Shown here one piece after another: positions 59,356 to 64,000 of a DNA stretch of 64,000 bases. The notes beneath the pieces are model-generated. The model did no database searches. It had not been told where the DNA came from and saw nothing but the letters and a program-made list of their open reading frames with translations. Source of the DNA: Terriglobia bacterium. Lineage in GTDB: Bacteria > Acidobacteriota > Terriglobia > UBA7540. Each line of letters starts with the position of its first letter. Within the stretch, counting starts at the first letter, position 1. Made by a program: the position numbers and the translations under genes. The stretch is taken from NCBI GenBank assembly GCA_035712365.1, contig DASTAW010000058.1, forward strand, positions 1 to 64,000. Reading direction: 5' to 3'.

Positions 59356-60579
59356 TTACGGGGATGGAACGATTGCCTGCGCCTGGTTTGAGTACGAGCT
59401 CTCCACGTTGCTGGTGTTGACCGCCGTTGTTACATAAAAGTACGTGTCCCCGGCCTGCACCTTCGCATCGCTGAATGAGGTGCCGGAAATTAAATTGGAA
59501 TTGAGCCGGATGTAAGGGCCGCCGGAGGTCGAACTCCGGTAGATGTTATAACCGGAAACCGACGTGGAACTGTCTGTCCACGCCAGGCCGACGGTGTGAT
59601 AGTAAGTAAACGCTGAACCCAGCGTGGCACCCTGAGAATCCGAATTTGTCACGACGATGGTGACTGTTCCGGCCGGTGAAACAGGGCTGACAGCCTGGAT
59701 CTGGGTGGAACTGACCAGCTTCACGGATGTCGCGGCAATTCCGCCAAAGCTCACGCTCGCTCCGCTCTGAAATCCGCTCCCCGATATCGTCACGGTGGTC
59801 CCGCCCGTCACCGGCCCTGTATTGGGCGAAATCGTGCTGAGGGACGGCCCCGAACTGTAAGTGAAGCCGGAAGGAAGCGAAGCCGACTGGCCATCGGGGT
59901 TGGTGACCGTGATCGCCGCGGTCCCCGAACTTTCCGGAGGCGAAATGGCATCGATCTCGGTGGAACTGGCTACCGTGACTGTGGGGGAACTTGAGGCGCC
60001 GAATGCAACGGAAGCGCCTGCCTGAAAACCTGTGCCAGTGATGGTGACGACCGTTCCACCAGTGGTTGGCCCGACCGTTGGCGAAGCGCCGGAAATACCC
60101 ATGCTGGTTGAGCCGGTTGAACTGCCCGAACCGGTTGAGGTGTTTGAACCGCTCGATCCGGTTGAAGTGCTTGAACTGGCCGAAGCGGTGGTGTAGGTGA
60201 ATCCGCCTGGCAGCATTGCCGACCGATTGTGGGGGTTTTCCGTGATCGCGATGCTGACCATCCCGCCCGCATGCGCCGGAGTGATGGCCTGCAACTGCGT
60301 TGGGCTCATAACGATCACGGACGCCGCCGCGACGCTCCCAAAGGCAACCGAAGCTGACTGATTGAACCCCGTGCCGAAGATGGTTACTAATGTTCCTCCG
60401 GCCGCGGGCCCGCTGCCCGGTCCAATGCCGTTAATTGCAAGCTGGAGGCTTGAATGGCCCCATCCGTTGCCTTGAAACCCCGCGGCAAAGTTTATCGTGA
60501 TGGGCAATGCAAGGACGGAAAAAACGAAAAGAAGAAGATGAAGACGGCGCCTGCCTGAGTTCGACCCGAAAATACGCAT
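59356..60579 (-). CDS. Secreted IPT/TIG-repeat protein with Fn3-like end
   Basis: Exported protein of about 407 residues. The ATG at 60579 has AAGGGA eight bases before it and begins a basic N-terminus and hydrophobic signal (RRRLHLLLFVFSVLALPITINFAAG). Three TIG domains follow, separated after the first by a Ser/Thr/Gly-rich linker of about 30 residues (alternating SSTSTGSSG units). The Fn3-like end VGLAWTDSSTSVSGYNIYRSSTSGGPYIRLN closely parallels the neighbouring lipoprotein. No lipobox is seen, so it is probably released or held by another route. The linker DNA is a simple-sequence repeat that could vary in length. Likely role: adhesion or polymer binding. Confidence 0.87.
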   Translation of the reverse strand: MRIFGSNSGRRRLHLLLFVFSVLALPITINFAAGFQGNGWGHSSLQLAINGIGPGSGPAAGGTLVTIFGTGFNQSASVAFGSVAAASVIVMSPTQLQAITPAHAGGMVSIAITENPHNRSAMLPGGFTYTTASASSSTSTGSSGSNTSTGSGSSTGSTSMGISGASPTVGPTTGGTVVTITGTGFQAGASVAFGASSSPTVTVASSTEIDAISPPESSGTAAITVTNPDGQSASLPSGFTYSSGPSLSTISPNTGPVTGGTTVTISGSGFQSGASVSFGGIAATSVKLVSSTQIQAVSPVSPAGTVTIVVTNSDSQGATLGSAFTYYHTVGLAWTDSSTSVSGYNIYRSSTSGGPYIRLNSNLISGTSFSDAKVQAGDTYFYVTTAVNTSNVESSYSNQAQAIVPSP

Positions 60580-61583
60580 CTTGACTTTCCCTTTCTTATG
60601 CAAGTTCGCAATCTGCGCATCGGGCCCCCCCTCGATCGACTCAATGCCTTGTTTGGCGTCCTCCGCTGCGGCGAGTCATAGGCTCGCCCAGAAGGCAGCA
60701 GAGGTCATTTGCCATCAGTCCTCCCCGTTTGGTACTCTCTCAACACCTGCAGGCTTTCAAATGAACCATTCCGCTCAGTAATTTTTTTTGCTGCTATCCG
60801 GCTTGAAAGTCTGCCTCTTTCAGCTCTCTTGGCTGCGGCACTAAGACTACTAACGCGGGACCTTTTCCAACAACTGTACGAAGGGCTAGAAGAGGTTCAG
60901 GTTCAATCAAGAACAGGCGGACAGGTGTCCTTCGAGGCGCGAGAGATGCCTATTATCAGGGCGCTTAACATGCCTTTTGTCAATAGTTTGAAGACTTGAA
61001 AGCCACGGCCGCCAGCAGGACGGCGAGGGACCTACTGAGGATTACAAAATATGGTGACAAGATGGTTTGTAGCGCCGCCGTCCCGGCGCTACGGAAGTCC
61101 GTCACTCTATTATGCAATCTTCATTAATTTGATGGTGAAACATCGGGTTGACCTGATTGGGCTGCAAGGCCGGGATGACCCGCTCAGACCTTTTCCGGCC
61201 GCAACGATTTCGCCTCGGCGGTGATGCAGGCGAGCTTGCCTGGCATTCCCCATGCTGGAACCGGCGTCTCTAAAGCCCGCAATTCCTCTGGCAAGCTAAC
61301 ACTCGCTGTCTGTCCTGCCACCCTCTAAAGAATTTCCCGCCTTCAGCGCTTTCCCCACTTCAATTCCAAACACAGTTTGACCTTTCCAACTGGGCCTTCG
61401 AGCCACAGAGGCCGCAGTGTGCCCGTCCGTGGTGGCCGCGAAGCCGAACTGTCCGCACATTCGTGCAGAAACGAGAATGAAAATAATGCTGGAAGTCGGG
61501 AAGGGTCTCAGGTTTAATTAGGCAGGCAAAAGATCACTTTCGGTCGCTACATTTGGAAACAGAAGGAAGGAGAACACCCGCCT
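60580..61583. other. Long intergenic region with structured leader and repeat copy 3
   Basis: About 1 kb without a supported gene. On the minus strand, the leader of the TIG gene can form GGCGAG-N7-CTCGCC (60670-60688) or, alternatively, a GACTC/GAGTC pairing using overlapping bases. A dispersed repeat occupies 61033-61126. The part 61127-61583 has only short frames. Promoters for the two divergent genes should lie here but none stands out. Confidence 0.5.
61033..61126 (-). repeat. Dispersed repeat, copy 3 (short, inverted)
   Basis: Read on the minus strand it begins TAATGAAGATTGCATAAT and ends with ATTTTGTAATCCTCAGTA, the same ends as copy 2. The central part with the GGGACCGGCC hairpin is missing, leaving 94 bases with GTAGCGCCGG and CGGCGCTACA nearly joined. 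Both terminal repeats are present, which supports the element boundaries. Confidence 0.85.
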
Positions 61584-63776
61584 ATGGTTGGGAAGCGCGT
61601 GCTGCTGGTTATTGCTCTCGGTCTGATCATTGCGCCGGTCTTGTCTGCGCAGGACACCAAATACCCGCCCAAACACGAACAGATACCCGGTCCGCCCGGC
61701 TACCTCGAGCGCGGCAGCCATTGCTGCTTCAGCGCGGAGCAGCAGGAATATTCCGAAACAGCTTTTCAGGAATGGATTGCGGACATTCGGCACTTCCGCA
61801 TGGAGCGGCTGATCCGTGCGGGCTATGACGGTTCCGAGTACTCACGCCCGGAACTGAAGTGGACCGAAAGCTCTTTTATCCAGCCGCAGATGATGATGCA
61901 GGACCGCTTTTTCTATGATCCCGTCGCGCATCGCTACACGGTGGAGCGTTACCTGGATGACCTGAAGAATCGCTATGGCGGCATCGACGCTGTCCTCATC
62001 TGGCATACCTACCCGAACATCGGCATCGATAATCGCAATCAGTACGATTGGCTGCGCGACATGCCCGGCGGTGTTGCAGGCGTCCGGCAGATGATCGGGG
62101 AGTTCCACCACCACGGAGTCAAGGTGCTGTTTCCGGTGATGCTGTGGGACCAGGGGACCCGCGATGAAGGCGTGCCTAACTGGACGGCGACGGCGCGGCT
62201 GCTTGCTGACGTCGGTGCGGACGGAGTGAACGGCGATACGCTGAGCGAAGTCCCGCTGGCGTTTCGGAAGGCTTCGGATGCCACCGGCCACCCGCTCGCA
62301 TTTGAGCCGGAGGGCGCTCCTGAGAGCCCCGCCGAGGCCCTGGCCTGGAACAACATGAGCTGGGGGTACTGGGAGTATCCGTTTGAGCCGATGGTAAGCC
62401 TGTACAAATGGCTCGAGCCCCGCCACATGGTGAACGTCTGCAACCGCTGGGCGCGGGACAAGACCGACGATCTGCAGGCCGCATTCTTCAATGGCGTCGG
62501 CTATGAAAGCTGGGAAAATATCTGGGGCATCTGGAACCAGATTACTCCGCGCGACGCGGAAGCGTTGCGCCGCGTGGCCACCATCGAAAGGGCCTTCCCG
62601 GAACTGCTGACCAGCCGCGAGTGGACTCCGCACACGCCAACGCTCCGCTACGGCGTATTTGCCAGCATGTTTCCCGGCGGCAGCGAAACACTGTGGACTT
62701 TCGTCAACCGAAACCAGTACGACGTGGAAGGACGCCAGATCCGCGCGCCTTACCAGCCGGGGACGCGCTATTTCGATCTCTGGCACGGAGTCGAGCTCAA
62801 GCCGGCGGTCGAGGGCGGCACGGCCACTTTGAGCTTTGACATCGAGGCGGACGGGTTCGGTTCGGTGCTGGCCACGTCCGGCGGAACGGACCCGAAGCTC
62901 AATGATCTGCTCGCCACCATGCACCGTCTCTCGGAAAAGCCGCTCAGCTCCTTCTCGCACGAATGGCATTTTCTTCCGCAGCACGTCGTGGAAATTCAAC
63001 CGACAAAAGCCGCAGCGTCGGCGCCGCCGGGCATGATCAGGGTCCCTGGCGGCGATTTCATGTTTGATGTACACGGAATTGAAATCGAGGGAGGCAACGA
63101 CATCGGCGTAGACGTTCAGGAGCCGTGGGAAGACTCGCCGCGCCGTTATCATCATCACCGCATGGCTGTCCACGCGTTTTATATCGATCGCTACCCGGTG
63201 ACGAACGCCGAGTTCAAGAAATTCCTGGAGGCTTCGAGCTATCATCCCCAGGACGATCACAATTTCCTGCGGGACTGGAAAAACAGAACGTATCCCGACG
63301 GCTGGGGCGCGAAGCCCGTCACCTGGGTCTCGCTTGAAGACGCCCGCGCCTACGCCGCCTGGGCCGGCAAGCGCCTGCCGCACGAATGGGAATGGCAGTA
63401 CGCGGCGCAGGGTACGGACGGGCGGCTCTATCCCTGGGGCAACGATCGGGATGCGTCCGCCGTTCCGCCGCTCGACAAGGGGAGGGAACTTCCGCCGCCT
63501 TCCGCCGTTGACGCCCACCCGAAAGGCGCAAGCCCATTTGGAGTGATGGACATGGTGGGCAACGTCTGGCAGTGGACTGACGAATTTGAAGATCCGCACA
63601 CGCGCGCGGCCATCCTGCGCGGCGGGAGCCACTATCACCCGCAGGGCACGCGCTGGTATTTTCCGGAAGCGTTCAAGCTGAATGAGCATGGCAAGTTTCT
63701 GTTGATGGCTCCCGGCACAGACCGTTCCGGCACGGTCGGTTTTCGTTGTGTTGTCGATGCGGAATCGAGCCGGTAA
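61584..63776 (+). CDS. Secreted protein: TIM-barrel-like domain plus FGE-sulfatase (SUMF1) domain
   Basis: Exported protein of 730 residues with a signal peptide (about 1-22, ending VLSAQ). Residues about 45-480 resemble a glycosidase-type barrel: YGGIDAVLIWHTYPNIGIDNRNQYDW, VKVLFPVMLWDQGTRDEG, ADGVNGDTLSEVP and a beta-rich end. Residues about 490-728 form an FGE-sulfatase fold with the usual IDRYPVTNAEFKKFLEAS, PVTWVSLEDARAYAAWAGKRLPHEWEWQYAAQG, MVGNVWQWTDEF and LRGGSHY...GFRCVV segments. Only one cysteine of the active pair is evident, so it is probably a binding or other catalytic variant and not a true formylglycine-generating enzyme. AAGGAGA lies ten bases upstream. Confidence 0.83.
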   Translation: MVGKRVLLVIALGLIIAPVLSAQDTKYPPKHEQIPGPPGYLERGSHCCFSAEQQEYSETAFQEWIADIRHFRMERLIRAGYDGSEYSRPELKWTESSFIQPQMMMQDRFFYDPVAHRYTVERYLDDLKNRYGGIDAVLIWHTYPNIGIDNRNQYDWLRDMPGGVAGVRQMIGEFHHHGVKVLFPVMLWDQGTRDEGVPNWTATARLLADVGADGVNGDTLSEVPLAFRKASDATGHPLAFEPEGAPESPAEALAWNNMSWGYWEYPFEPMVSLYKWLEPRHMVNVCNRWARDKTDDLQAAFFNGVGYESWENIWGIWNQITPRDAEALRRVATIERAFPELLTSREWTPHTPTLRYGVFASMFPGGSETLWTFVNRNQYDVEGRQIRAPYQPGTRYFDLWHGVELKPAVEGGTATLSFDIEADGFGSVLATSGGTDPKLNDLLATMHRLSEKPLSSFSHEWHFLPQHVVEIQPTKAAASAPPGMIRVPGGDFMFDVHGIEIEGGNDIGVDVQEPWEDSPRRYHHHRMAVHAFYIDRYPVTNAEFKKFLEASSYHPQDDHNFLRDWKNRTYPDGWGAKPVTWVSLEDARAYAAWAGKRLPHEWEWQYAAQGTDGRLYPWGNDRDASAVPPLDKGRELPPPSAVDAHPKGASPFGVMDMVGNVWQWTDEFEDPHTRAAILRGGSHYHPQGTRWYFPEAFKLNEHGKFLLMAPGTDRSGTVGFRCVVDAESSR

Positions 63777-63803
63777 ACATTTTCGATCTGAAAGGCGCTC
63801 GCG

Positions 63804-64000
63804 ATGTTTGTTCCTTCCACTTACGCCGTTGCTCTCTTCATGATGATTCTCAGCATGGTCTGCTGGGGAAGCTGGGCGAACACCCAGAAGCTCACCAAAA
63901 ACTGGCGCTTTGAGCTTTTCTACTGGGACTACCTTTGGGGGATCCTTCTGATGACCGTGATCATGGGCTTCACGCTCGGCAATACCCGGCCGGCAAGTCC
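63804..64000 (+). CDS. Membrane transporter, N-terminal fragment (window edge)
   Basis: Only the first 65 codons are inside the window. They encode two hydrophobic helices separated by a short hydrophilic loop: FVPSTYAVALFMMILSMVCWGSW, then NTQKLTKNWRFELFYWDYLWG, and GILLMTVIMGFTLGNT. The pattern resembles the N-terminus of the GRP/DMT-type sugar or multidrug permeases found in Acidobacteriota and Bacteroidota. It starts 27 bases after the FGE-domain gene, so the two may be co-transcribed. Family assignment rests on a short segment. Confidence 0.6.
   Translation, partial: MFVPSTYAVALFMMILSMVCWGSWANTQKLTKNWRFELFYWDYLWGILLMTVIMGFTLGNTRPAS

Noticed and set aside
60604-60700. c-di-GMP-I (GEMM) riboswitch before the TIG gene
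   Set aside because: GGGCGAGCC and GGACGCCAAACAAGGC look superficially similar to GEMM blocks, but the first forms its own hairpin and the tetraloop-receptor arrangement is absent.
61842-63689. A 615-codon minus-strand frame opposite the FGE-domain gene
   Set aside because: Same shadow effect; Arg/Val/His-rich with no signal peptide or domain.

Overview
The window looks like a chromosomal segment of a GC-rich, Gram-negative-type soil bacterium, most likely Acidobacteriota. This is an inference from gene content and was not checked by search. The signs are a BlaI/M56 pair, an SSS symporter with a DUF3311 partner, secreted IPT/TIG proteins, an RsbRST module, and an exopolysaccharide (EPS) locus with an UpxY-type NusG paralogue, GAFTGA-less AAA+ regulators and FemAB-like proteins. 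No rRNA, tRNA, CRISPR array, phage or complete insertion sequence was seen.

Layout. 1-560: non-coding, with a degenerate AACGAACCGG repeat array. 0.56-8.7 kb: a mixed block with a Tat-exported amidase, a divergent M56 peptidase/BlaI pair with a visible operator, a DUF3311/SSS symporter pair, a MazEF toxin-antitoxin, an AraC-type HTH/O6-alkylguanine methyltransferase and a Gfo/Idh/MocA oxidoreductase. 9.0-14.0 kb: one minus-strand signalling operon, rsbR-rsbS-rsbT-phosphatase-histidine kinase-NarL regulator, with a stand-alone receiver downstream. No sigma-B is present. The kinase begins with a domain resembling the RsbT-binding domain of RsbU, so the stressosome probably feeds a two-component system.

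14.7-57.6 kb: a long plus-strand EPS cluster. It opens with two degenerate sigma-54-activator-like proteins and an UpxY antiterminator. Next come a Wza-like exporter, a Wzc-like tyrosine autokinase, a polyprenyl-phosphate sugar transferase with an extra N-terminal domain, and enzymes for a diacetamido-uronic acid nucleotide sugar (WbpB/D/E-like at 23.8-26.5 kb, WbpA-like at 56.2 kb). They are followed by a YdjC-type deacetylase, two FemAB/GNAT proteins, an asparagine-synthase-like enzyme lacking its glutaminase cysteine, a Wzy-like ligase/polymerase, a Wzx-like flippase, glycosyltransferases, a secreted beta-helix protein, a PaaK/CapK-like adenylating enzyme and two NodB-like deacetylases.

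Embedded in the EPS cluster (40.0-49.1 kb) is a metabolic island: hemB, hemA, a truncated UbiD, comA, comB, an ATP-grasp ligase, a methyltransferase and a LarA-type racemase. ComA and ComB should make (R)-sulfolactate from phosphoenolpyruvate and sulfite. With the racemase, ligase and methyltransferase beside them, this suggests a sulfolactate-derived molecule or EPS decoration, and it is the strongest candidate here for an undescribed system. A small repeat with imperfect terminal inverted repeats occurs three times (41.0, 49.1 and 61.0 kb). Two copies flank this island and supply the stop codons of hemB and of the larA-like gene.

57.7-64.0 kb: a strong hairpin separates the EPS cluster from two minus-strand IPT/TIG surface proteins. 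After about 1 kb of non-coding DNA come a secreted two-domain protein (TIM-barrel-like plus FGE-sulfatase fold) and the start of a membrane transporter cut by the window edge.
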